A stretch of DNA of 8,961 nucleotides from Terrisporobacter sp. (GTDB lineage Bacteria; Bacillota_A; Clostridia; Peptostreptococcales; Peptostreptococcaceae), in contig JARKUZ010000068.1 of NCBI GenBank assembly GCA_029851945.1, positions 1-8,961 of the forward strand, in the 5' to 3' direction. Numbering within the stretch: the stretch's first letter is position 1; each line of letters opens with the position of its first letter. Made by a program: the position numbers and the translations under genes. This document shows, in pieces, positions 1-6,580 of the stretch. The notes under the pieces were generated by a model, which was not told where the DNA came from, ran no database searches, and saw only the letters and a program-made list of their open reading frames with translations.

Positions 1-422
1 CAGAGGCTGTAATATGTGCTTATGGAATGAAAGAAGAAGAAATAACACCAGAGCAATCATTACAAGTTAGGCAATTAACATCAGCATTAATATATGGATT
101 TTTAATTATTCCAATAGTAAAGGGAATCAGATTTACAAATCAAGTAGTACCTAATACTACAACTATAATTATATTGTTAACCGCATTTGCAGGAACTGCT
201 TCTTATGTATGCTATTATAAGGGAATACATAAAATAGGTGCTACAAAAGCTATGTCTTTAAATATAACTTACTCAGCATGGGCAATAGTTTTTGGAGTTA
301 TTTTATTAGGAAATTCTATAGATTTAAAATCTATAATTTGCTGCTTATGTATAATGATTGGATCAATTATGAGTTCCGGAGAGATAAAAGAAATATTTAA
401 GCTAAGCTCAAGTAGTAATTAA
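1..422 (+). CDS. LicB-like choline permease (DMT/EamA superfamily), 3' part only
   Basis: The reading frame is open to the window edge; the first whole codon is at base 3 and reads EAVICAYGM before the first internal ATG at 27, which is therefore probably not the start. About 140 C-terminal residues remain, with four hydrophobic segments (near LTSALIYGFLIIPIV, TIIILLTAFAG...CYY, SLNITYSAWAIVFGVILLG and IICCLCIMIGSIM), which fits the last four helices of a ten-helix DMT carrier. The order of motifs (E-V..GM, then IRQ/VRQ-TS, then SY-x-x-YY, then a KA..LN..Y..W..VF..LG block) matches my recollection of LicB proteins of lic operons, which take up choline. That identification is from memory, not from an alignment; a different small-molecule substrate is possible. 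LicB would suit the LicD gene downstream. Its own promoter and any licA/licC partners lie upstream of the window. Confidence 0.72.
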   Translation, partial: EAVICAYGMKEEEITPEQSLQVRQLTSALIYGFLIIPIVKGIRFTNQVVPNTTTIIILLTAFAGTASYVCYYKGIHKIGATKAMSLNITYSAWAIVFGVILLGNSIDLKSIICCLCIMIGSIMSSGEIKEIFKLSSSSN

Positions 423-511
423 GTTTACTAATTAAGGTATATAACTAATAAATATAAATAAATTCATATACGCATTAATTTTTAATATAGTTATTAATAT
501 GACAAATTAAA

Positions 512-541
512 TTGATTTATATGTATTTTTCATGTTATAAT
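512..541 (+). promoter_or_regulatory. Probable sigma-A promoter of the glycan operon
   Basis: TTGATT (512-517) and a perfect TATAAT (536-541) are separated by 18 bases. Transcription would start near 548 and leave a leader of about 120 bases before the sugar transferase. A second TATAAT lies at 546-551, inside the odd palindrome GATATAATATC (544-554), but lacks a good -35 box. The region is so AT-rich that TATAAT can arise by chance, so this is a moderate call. Confidence 0.5.
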
Positions 542-604
542 TAGATATAATATCAAAAAAATGGAATATTATGTAATATTGTAGGATGATATTTTATTTA
601 AAAT

Positions 605-637
605 AAAAAGCTAGTTATTTTAAATAAATAGCTTTTT
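605..637 (+). terminator. Weak rho-independent terminator or leader attenuator
   Basis: AAAAAGCTA (605-613) pairs perfectly with TAGCTTTTT (629-637). After one G/A mismatch the helix continues through TTATT/AATAA inside. The five Ts at 633-637 form both the outer arm and the U-run. Only two G-C pairs hold the stem, so efficiency may be modest. It lies about 180 bases beyond the permease stop and 31 bases before the next start. It could end the permease transcript, but it is also downstream of the likely promoter at 512-541, which would make it a premature terminator in the operon leader. Confidence 0.55.
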
Positions 638-668
638 AAAAATTATACTTAGGGTTTAGGAGATAGAT

Positions 669-1325
669 ATGGATAATTTAGAAATTAAACAGTCGGTATT
701 ATTAAATACATCTAGGAAAAGCGTTTATTCAATTAGCAAAAGATTATTTGACATAGTTGGAGCAATAATTGGATTAATAGTTCTTAGTCCGATATTTATT
801 ATTATAGCGATATTAGTTAAGATTGATTCTAAGGGCCCTATAATTTTTGGACATACTAGAAAAGGAAAGGATAGAAAGGATTTTACAATATATAAGTTTA
901 GAACGATGTATGAAAATGCTAGTGAGATATTTAACAATTTCACAGAAGAGCAAAAAAAGGAATATTATAATAATTATAAACTAGACAATGATCCAAGAAT
1001 TACGAAAATAGGAGATTTTTTAAGAAGGACAAGCTTGGATGAATTACCACAATTAATAAATATATTAAAAGGTGATTTGAGTATAGTAGGACCAAGGCCT
1101 ATAGTAGAAGGAGAAATAGAAAAATATAGTGTATATGCAGATAAGTTTTTTTCAGTAATGCCAGGATTAACAGGATATTGGCAAGCTAATGGTAGGAGTG
1201 ATACTACTTATGAAGAAAGGGTTGCTATGGACATGTACTATATAGATAACAGGAGTTTTTCATTGGATTTGAAGATAATTCTAAAAACTATAGCATCAGT
1301 TATAAAAAAAGAAGGTGCAATTTAG
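669..1325 (+). CDS. Undecaprenyl-phosphate sugar-1-phosphate transferase (WbaP/PglC-type initiating enzyme)
   Basis: This 218-residue protein belongs to the bacterial sugar transferase family (monotopic phosphoglycosyl transferases). It moves a sugar-1-phosphate from a nucleotide sugar to undecaprenyl phosphate on the inner membrane face, the first step in building a lipid-linked glycan. Visible hallmarks in order: KRLFDI (24-29) opening a single hydrophobic re-entrant helix to about residue 51 with a Ser-Pro kink at 40-41; FGHTRKG (60-66); KFRTM (76-80); DPRITKIGDFLRRTS (108-122); the catalytic Asp-Glu pair at 124-125 followed by LPQL; GPRP (141-144); and PGLTGYWQ..GRSD near 165-178. The short form lacks the extra N-terminal helices of full WbaP. 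The start is supported by AGGAGA at 658-663, five bases ahead. The sugar cannot be read from sequence; galactose or glucose phosphate is usual in close relatives. It is the first gene of the operon. Confidence 0.93.
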   Translation: MDNLEIKQSVLLNTSRKSVYSISKRLFDIVGAIIGLIVLSPIFIIIAILVKIDSKGPIIFGHTRKGKDRKDFTIYKFRTMYENASEIFNNFTEEQKKEYYNNYKLDNDPRITKIGDFLRRTSLDELPQLINILKGDLSIVGPRPIVEGEIEKYSVYADKFFSVMPGLTGYWQANGRSDTTYEERVAMDMYYIDNRSFSLDLKIILKTIASVIKKEGAI

Positions 1326-1390
1326 AAGAATATACTTTTATAAAACCAAAAGAGAAATAACGAAATAAAAAATAAGTGTGGAGGAATCAA

Positions 1391-2305
1391 ATGGATATAA
1401 CAGTTATATGTCCTTTGTATAAAGCGCGAAAATATTTACATAATCTTCATAAGTCGTTATTAATGCAGGAGGATATTAATATAAAAGAAATAAAATATTT
1501 ACTTACCGATACTGGAGATGGTATTGAAAAAGTAATAGAAAATTTAGAGAAGGCTAAATTAACGATTACTACACCAGAGAAATTTTCTCATAGTTTAACT
1601 AGGGAAAATGCTGCAATGGAAGCGGAAGGTGAAATAATAGTATTTATAACTCAAGATATAAATATAAAGGATAAGAAATGGCTTTATAAATTGTGTTCTA
1701 ATATAAACAAGGGAAAATGCGAGGCAGCTTTTTCAAGACAGATTTGTGATAATAAATCTATTGAAAGGTACACAAGAATTAATAATTATCCAGATAAATC
1801 TAGAATTGTATCTAAAAATGATATAGACAGATTAGGAATAATGACATTTTTCTTTTCAGATGCAGCATCAGCAGTAAAGGCAGATATATACAAGAAGTTA
1901 AATGGTTATGACAATAAAGATTTATTAACTAATGAAGATATGTATTTTTCACATAAGTTAATACAGAATGGATATAGGATTATGTATAACGCAGAGGCTA
2001 TAGTTATACATTCTCATGATTATAAGTTTAAGCAATTGTTTAAAAGATATTTTGATCAAGGTGTATTTTTAAAACAAAATGATTATCTACTAAACTATAA
2101 GGCGAATGATAGTGCATTTAAACTATTAAAATTTGTAGTTTTTGAATCACTAAAAGAAAAGAATTTTAGAGCATTTTTTAATATAGTACCTAATTTTGCA
2201 GCAAGGTTCTTAGGTAATAAGGCTGGACAAAAATATAAAAGCATGTCTATTGAAAAGTTAATTAAATATTCATCAAGTAGATATTATTGGGAGAGAAATG
2301 CCTAA
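1391..2305 (+). CDS. Glycosyltransferase family 2, rhamnosyltransferase-like
   Basis: This is a cytoplasmic GT-A fold transferase of 304 residues, likely adding a sugar to the lipid-linked acceptor. The N-terminus MDITVICPLYKA is the usual first strand. FSHSLTRE (65-72), TQD (87-89, in the place of the DxD metal-binding motif), SRQ (115-117) and NED (181-183) followed by an H-S-H near the helix end form a set typical of GT2 enzymes annotated as rhamnosyltransferases. That fits the rfbA gene next door, but the donor is inferred. I chose ATG 1391 over the in-frame GTG at 1376 because GGAGG (1380-1384) sits six bases before the ATG and would lie inside the longer version. It follows the sugar transferase by 65 bases with no terminator between. 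A C-terminal tail of roughly 80 residues after the catalytic domain is rich in Lys and Phe and may touch the membrane. Confidence 0.88.
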   Translation: MDITVICPLYKARKYLHNLHKSLLMQEDINIKEIKYLLTDTGDGIEKVIENLEKAKLTITTPEKFSHSLTRENAAMEAEGEIIVFITQDINIKDKKWLYKLCSNINKGKCEAAFSRQICDNKSIERYTRINNYPDKSRIVSKNDIDRLGIMTFFFSDAASAVKADIYKKLNGYDNKDLLTNEDMYFSHKLIQNGYRIMYNAEAIVIHSHDYKFKQLFKRYFDQGVFLKQNDYLLNYKANDSAFKLLKFVVFESLKEKNFRAFFNIVPNFAARFLGNKAGQKYKSMSIEKLIKYSSSRYYWERNA

Positions 2306-2381
2306 AGTTATAAATATTAAACTATATTTTTGATTTTTGCAGTAAAAAATTATAACAAAGCTTAAGAAAGAAGGTTAAACA

Positions 2382-3245
2382 GTGAAAGGAATAATACTAG
2401 CAGGTGGATCAGGGACAAGACTTTATCCAGTTACAAGAGCAATGTCAAAGCAAATGGTTCCAATATATGATAAACCAATGATTTACTATCCAATGTCTGT
2501 ATTAATGTTAGCTGGAATTAAGGATATACTTATAATATCTACGCCAAGAGATATTATAAACTTTAAGGAATTATTTAAGGATGGAGCGGAATTTGGATTA
2601 AAGATAGAATATGCAATTCAAGAAGAGCCAAGGGGATTAGCGGAAGCTTTTGTCATAGGTGAAGAGTTTATAGGTAATGATAATGTTGCAATGATTTTAG
2701 GTGATAACATATTCTATGGACAAAACTTTAGCTCTCATTTAAAAGAGGCAGCTTCATTAAAAGAAGGGGCTATAGTATTTGGTTATTATGTACAAGATCC
2801 TAGAGCATTTGGAGTTGTTGGATTTGATAAAAGTGGAAAGGTAACTTCTTTAGAGGAAAAGCCGGAAAATCCAAAATCGAAATATGCAGTTCCAGGACTT
2901 TATTTTTATGATAGGACCGTAGTAGAAAAGGCAAAGAGATTAAAACCTTCTTTAAGAGGAGAATTAGAAATAACTGATTTAAATAAGTTATATATGGAAG
3001 AAGGAGTATTGAAGGTTGATTTATTAGGCAGAGGAATGGCTTGGCTTGATACTGGGACTCATGACTCAATGCTAAAAGCTTCTAATTTTGTTGAAGCAAT
3101 TCAAACAACGCAAGGAACATATGTAGCTTGTTTAGAGGAAATAGCATATAGAAAAGGTTGGATTACAAAAGAGCAAGTAGAAAAATTAGCTAAACCACTT
3201 ATGAAGACTGGGTATGGCAAGTACCTTATGGATATTATTGAGTAA
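2382..3245 (+). CDS. rfbA: Glucose-1-phosphate thymidylyltransferase (RmlA)
   Basis: RfbA joins dTTP and glucose-1-phosphate to make dTDP-glucose and pyrophosphate, the first step of dTDP-L-rhamnose synthesis in the cytoplasm. At 287 residues it has the normal length. Family signatures are intact: [11 protein letters not shown] (8-18), [17 protein letters not shown] directly after, [37 protein letters not shown] and [10 protein letters not shown]. The start codon is GTG, with AAGG at 2371-2374 seven bases upstream; no ATG gives the conserved N-terminus. Its base composition is visibly richer in G and C than its neighbours (26 of 60 bases at 2401-2460 against 9 of 60 at 5461-5520 in the flippase), as expected for a conserved housekeeping-like gene beside fast-evolving glycan genes. 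It is unusual in sitting between two glycosyltransferases, with rfbC 5.6 kb further on in a separate transcription unit. Confidence 0.97.
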   Translation: MKGIILAGGSGTRLYPVTRAMSKQMVPIYDKPMIYYPMSVLMLAGIKDILIISTPRDIINFKELFKDGAEFGLKIEYAIQEEPRGLAEAFVIGEEFIGNDNVAMILGDNIFYGQNFSSHLKEAASLKEGAIVFGYYVQDPRAFGVVGFDKSGKVTSLEEKPENPKSKYAVPGLYFYDRTVVEKAKRLKPSLRGELEITDLNKLYMEEGVLKVDLLGRGMAWLDTGTHDSMLKASNFVEAIQTTQGTYVACLEEIAYRKGWITKEQVEKLAKPLMKTGYGKYLMDIIE

Positions 3246-3271
3246 AAATATTAAAGGATGAAAAGTAGGTT

Positions 3272-4123
3272 ATGATGACTAAATTTTCGCTGGTAATGGC
3301 GACATATGGGAGAAATATAGAAGTAGGTAATTTTTTAGAGAGTATATTGCAAAGTGATTATAATAAAGAATTTGTAGAAATTATTATAGTTGATCAAAAT
3401 GATAAAATTAACTTAAATCCAGTAATTGAAAAATATACTGGATTATTAAATATAATTCATATTAAATCAAATAAAAAGGGATTAGCTTTGAATAGAAATA
3501 TAGGGTTAAAAAGAGTAACTGGAGATGTAGTTGCTTTCCCAGATGATGATTGTGAATATTTGGAAAACACTTTGAAAGAAGTAAATGAATATTTTAACAA
3601 TAATTGTTGTGATTTAATAATGGGAAGAATAGTAGAACGTGATGATAGTGATTCTTTAAGAAAATGGCCAAAGAAATTTATTGATATAAATAAAAAAAAT
3701 TTTTATACAAAAAGTTCTTCTGTAACAGTATTCTTTAAGACTTCTACCTGTAAGGTTAGGTTTAATAATCTTTTAGGTGCAGGAGCAAAATATGGTTCAT
3801 GTGAAGATGCAGATTTAATTTATAAGACAATAAAAGATAATAAAAAGGTAGTTTATAATCATAATATTAAGATTTATCATCCACATTATGATTCAAGTCA
3901 TAATATGAGCAATGAAAAGATATTTAGCTATGGCTTAGGATTTGGAGCAATGATAAGATCAAACTTTGATTATTATATGCTTATTTTATTTATAAAAGCA
4001 CAATCATATCACTTGATAAAGATGTTTAGGGGATTAGTTTTGTTAAATAAGGAAAATGTTGAAAGAAGTTATATAGCATTAAAAAGTAGGTTTATAGGAA
4101 TATTAGAATTTAAAGATAACTAA
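3272..4123 (+). CDS. Glycosyltransferase family 2
   Basis: This 283-residue protein has a GT-A domain. FSLVMATYGR (5-14) is the first nucleotide-binding strand, IIIVDQND (37-44) the second, and FPDDDC (89-94) carries the DxD metal site. CEDADL (177-182) supplies the usual acidic catalytic pair. The last third has a hydrophobic stretch around residues 230-262 (YYMLILFIKAQSYHLIKMF) that may hold the enzyme at the membrane. It probably adds a later sugar of the lipid-linked unit; donor and linkage cannot be told. ATG 3272 and ATG 3275 are both possible. Shine-Dalgarno candidates are weak: AAAGGA at 3253-3258 is 13 bases from 3272, and AGTAGG at 3264-3269 suits 3275 better. It starts 26 bases after rfbA and clearly shares its transcript. 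Confidence 0.9.
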   Translation: MMTKFSLVMATYGRNIEVGNFLESILQSDYNKEFVEIIIVDQNDKINLNPVIEKYTGLLNIIHIKSNKKGLALNRNIGLKRVTGDVVAFPDDDCEYLENTLKEVNEYFNNNCCDLIMGRIVERDDSDSLRKWPKKFIDINKKNFYTKSSSVTVFFKTSTCKVRFNNLLGAGAKYGSCEDADLIYKTIKDNKKVVYNHNIKIYHPHYDSSHNMSNEKIFSYGLGFGAMIRSNFDYYMLILFIKAQSYHLIKMFRGLVLLNKENVERSYIALKSRFIGILEFKDN

Positions 4124-4155
4124 TAATAAGTTATTCTGGGGGAATATTAAATAAA

Positions 4156-4896
4156 ATGAATAAATTTAAGAGGAAGATAAAAAATATAATTAGAAATATT
4201 ATATTAAACGAAAAACTAAGTCAAATTAATATAATTAAGAATATAAGAAAAAATAGATTGCAAAAAATAGAGGATGGTAGAAGACTGTTATTTGAGCAAT
4301 ATTCTGAAGAATGTTTAAAGAGTGTAAAAAAGGCATTAGAAGAATATAATTTGGATTTTTGGTTAGATTATGGGACGCTTCTTGGAGCTATTCGTGAGAA
4401 AGATTTTATTAATCATGATTTGGATTTAGATTTTGGGATGTTTTATAGTGAAGATCAATTTAAGGTGAAAGAGGCATTAGAGAGATATAATATTAAAAAA
4501 GTAAGAGAGTTTACTTTAGATGGAAAAACAGTAGAAGAAACTTATAGTTACAAAGGATTATATTTTGATATTTTCTATTACTTTTATAATGAAAATTTAA
4601 TGTGGACTTATGGTTTTACATATAAAAATAATAAGTTAGTAAAAGAAAATTATGAAGATAAGGATATTTCTACGGGATTTAAAGGACAAAAGTATTTTGT
4701 TAATAAACGAGGACTTGAAAAAATAAAATTTAAAGGTGATGAATTTTTAGTTCCTGAAGATCCACATGGATACTTAAGAGAGAACTATGGAGAAAATTAT
4801 ATGACTCCTGTTCAAGAATGGGATTATGTTGAAGCACCTAGCAATATAGAAAAGCTAAATGACGGAGACATAGTTATGATAGAGTATTATAATTAA
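4156..4896 (+). CDS. LicD-family phosphotransferase (possible phosphocholine transferase)
   Basis: LicD proteins have a nucleotidyltransferase fold and transfer a phospho-group, classically phosphocholine from CDP-choline, to a cell-surface glycan; fukutin-like relatives move ribitol phosphate. This 246-residue protein shows WLDYGTLLGAIRE (69-81) and then HDLDLDFG (87-94), whose aspartates bind metal. A C-terminal EDPHGYLRENYG block, with Y-x-x-P shortly after, is also typical. In textbook LicD the acidic motif is PWDDDID; the HDxDxD form here places the protein in a divergent branch, so phosphocholine is likely rather than proven. The first 45 residues are strongly basic and form a probable amphipathic, membrane-contacting helix. 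The ribosome site GGGGGA (4138-4143) is strong but 12 bases from the ATG. It lies 32 bases after the second GT2 and 31 before the flippase. A LicB-like permease upstream and a choline-binding-repeat protein downstream support a choline role. Confidence 0.88.
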   Translation: MNKFKRKIKNIIRNIILNEKLSQINIIKNIRKNRLQKIEDGRRLLFEQYSEECLKSVKKALEEYNLDFWLDYGTLLGAIREKDFINHDLDLDFGMFYSEDQFKVKEALERYNIKKVREFTLDGKTVEETYSYKGLYFDIFYYFYNENLMWTYGFTYKNNKLVKENYEDKDISTGFKGQKYFVNKRGLEKIKFKGDEFLVPEDPHGYLRENYGENYMTPVQEWDYVEAPSNIEKLNDGDIVMIEYYN

Positions 4897-4927
4897 TACT
4901 TAAGAATAAATTTTATAAAGGTGTAAT

Positions 4928-6403
4928 ATGAGTAAATCAATTTCAAAAAATATAATTTTTAAATTCTTACTAAATATATTTAACTTAGTAATTCCGATTT
5001 TAATAGGACCCTATGCATTAAGAAAATTAGGTCCTGAAATAATGGGAACTGTTAATTTCTCTCAGACTATATTTGGATATTTTTTTATTTTTGCAGGATT
5101 TGGTGTATATCAGTATGGTTTAAGAGAAGTTAGTAGAGTTAGAAATGATAAGGAAAAGCTTTCTAGTGTGTTTACAAGTTTATTTGTATTTACAACTATT
5201 ACAAATATACTTACAACTGTTGTATATTTAATATTTATAAATAATAAATATTATGGGACAGAAACATATATAGCATGCTTAATATTAACATTTAATTTAT
5301 TATCAAATGTTTTTTATATTGAATGGATGAATGAAGCTTTAGAAAATTTTGGATTTATAACTATAAAAACTATAGTAGTAAGAATTGTTTATGTAATATT
5401 ACTTTTTGTTACTGTTAAATCAAGTGATAATTTTAAAGAGTATATGATGTTATTAGTTTTATATACTTTCTTAAATAACATAATTAGCTTCATATTTATA
5501 AAGAGAAAAATTAAGTTTAATTTTTCTAAAATAAAATTAAGTAAACATATAAAGCCTATGTTTTTAGTCGTTATTTTATCTAATGCTAATGTATTATATA
5601 CACAATTAGATAGACTTATGCTTGGAGAATTTGTATCAGTTGTATCAGTAGGTTACTATACTACAGCACAAAATATTAGCAATATAATTAATTCTTTATT
5701 ACTAACTGTAATTACAGTTACAATACCAAGGCTATCTCATTATGTGGCTAATGAAAATGATGAAGAATATATGAGTCTTTTAAATAAAATAAGTAAAATG
5801 TATTTCTTAGTATTATTTCCTGCTTCAATAGGAATGTTTTTATTATCAAGAGAAATAATATTATTATATGGAGGGCCTGAGTATATTTCTTCCATTCCGA
5901 TGATGATGGTATTTTCATTATATATAATAACTTTAGGATATGATACTATACTAAGTAATCAAGTAATGTATACAAGAAGAAAAGAAAAACAGCAAGTTCA
6001 AATAATATTTATAGGTGGATTAATAAATTTAATATTGAATATAATTTTATTAGTATTTGGAATATTTAATGGTACTACAGCTGTTATTACAACTTTAATA
6101 GCTAATATTTTTATTATAGCATTAGAAAATTTATATGTTAGGAAGGTACTTAAAATTAAATTTAATATTTTCTCTATAGATAAGATGAAATATTTATTTA
6201 TTTCATTAATATTTATTCCTATAACGCTTATAATAAGAAGATTTACAAATAACTTATTTACATCACCTGAATTAACAGCTCTTGTAATTTCGTTTATTAC
6301 AGTTGCAGTAAATGGATTGGTGTATTTAATAATATTATTAATTATAAAAGATGAAAATTTAATTGAAGTTAAAAATAAATTATTAAGTAAAATTAAGAAG
6401 TAG
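4928..6403 (+). CDS. Wzx-type oligosaccharide flippase (polysaccharide transporter family)
   Basis: This 491-residue integral membrane protein has many hydrophobic helices, about 12-14 by eye, the usual size for the Wzx/RfbX group of the MOP exporter superfamily. It would turn the finished undecaprenyl-linked oligosaccharide from the inner to the outer face of the membrane. Supporting features are the N-terminal FKFLLNIFNLVIPILIGPYA segment with the LG.E..G..NF pattern after it, and TQLDRLMLGEF (about 225-235) followed by VGYYTTAQNI, a conserved block of this family in Firmicutes. The start is supported by AAAGGTG (4917-4923), four bases ahead. It is the last gene of the operon: a terminator begins at the base after its TAG stop. 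Base composition is extremely AT-rich. No Wzy polymerase accompanies it in this window. Confidence 0.92.
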   Translation: MSKSISKNIIFKFLLNIFNLVIPILIGPYALRKLGPEIMGTVNFSQTIFGYFFIFAGFGVYQYGLREVSRVRNDKEKLSSVFTSLFVFTTITNILTTVVYLIFINNKYYGTETYIACLILTFNLLSNVFYIEWMNEALENFGFITIKTIVVRIVYVILLFVTVKSSDNFKEYMMLLVLYTFLNNIISFIFIKRKIKFNFSKIKLSKHIKPMFLVVILSNANVLYTQLDRLMLGEFVSVVSVGYYTTAQNISNIINSLLLTVITVTIPRLSHYVANENDEEYMSLLNKISKMYFLVLFPASIGMFLLSREIILLYGGPEYISSIPMMMVFSLYIITLGYDTILSNQVMYTRRKEKQQVQIIFIGGLINLILNIILLVFGIFNGTTAVITTLIANIFIIALENLYVRKVLKIKFNIFSIDKMKYLFISLIFIPITLIIRRFTNNLFTSPELTALVISFITVAVNGLVYLIILLIIKDENLIEVKNKLLSKIKK

Positions 6404-6457
6404 AAATATCTCTATAGTCAAACAAATTATTTAAATTGGCTATAGGGATATTTTTTT
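6404..6457 (+). terminator. Strong rho-independent terminator of the glycan operon
   Basis: Bases 6404-6419 pair with 6438-6453 over 16 positions, including two T-G wobbles (6411/6446 and 6418/6439). The loop is 18 bases, and seven Ts run through 6451-6457. The hairpin starts immediately after the flippase stop codon, so it clearly closes the upstream operon and isolates the surface-protein gene. Confidence 0.93.
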
Positions 6458-6498
6458 ATTTAATAAAAATACTATAAATTTAATAAATAGAATATAGC

Positions 6499-6526
6499 TT
6501 GTATTTTTAGTAAAATATGCTATAAT
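6499..6526 (+). promoter_or_regulatory. Extended -10 sigma-A promoter for the surface protein
   Basis: TTGTAT (6499-6504) and TATAAT (6521-6526) are 16 bases apart, and the -10 box is preceded by TGC, giving the extended TGnTATAAT form that strengthens Gram-positive promoters. It lies between the operon terminator and the secreted-protein gene, with a predicted start of transcription near 6533 and a leader of about 48 bases. Confidence 0.75.
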
Positions 6527-6535
6527 ATACATGTT

Positions 6536-6560
6536 TTTCATTAAAATAATGAAATTTTTT
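6536..6560 (+). promoter_or_regulatory. 5'-leader hairpin followed by six Ts
   Basis: TTTCATTA (6536-6543) and TAATGAAA (6547-6554) form a perfect eight-pair inverted repeat with loop AAA, followed at once by TTTTTT (6555-6560). It begins only a few bases after the predicted transcription start. The stem has a single G-C pair, so it is unlikely to terminate well. A 5'-end stabilising hairpin or a chance AT palindrome are the alternatives. Confidence 0.35.
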
Positions 6561-6580
6561 ATAATAACAGGGGGATGATT

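Noticed and set aside
27..29. ATG 27 as the true start of the permease gene
   Set aside because: The frame is open to the window edge, the residues before it continue a family-like segment, and no ribosome site precedes it.
725..943. 72-codon open frame on the minus strand
   Set aside because: It is antisense to the sugar-transferase gene, whose family motifs are intact; it has no ribosome site or family resemblance.
1376..1390. GTG start giving five extra residues on the first GT2
   Set aside because: The strong GGAGG site lies inside this extension and is spaced correctly for ATG 1391, which also gives the normal GT2 N-terminus.
2306..2381. Possible terminator in the TTTTTGC-AGT-AAAAA stretch before rfbA
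   Set aside because: The arms are only A/T runs with no proper stem followed by a T-run; the gap looks like ordinary operon spacing.
2800..3069. 89-codon open frame on the minus strand
   Set aside because: It is antisense to the conserved second half of rfbA and reads as a low-information shadow.
6575..6580. Earlier ATG of the surface protein
   Set aside because: The Shine-Dalgarno GGGGG directly touches this ATG, leaving no spacing; ATG 6581 has six bases.
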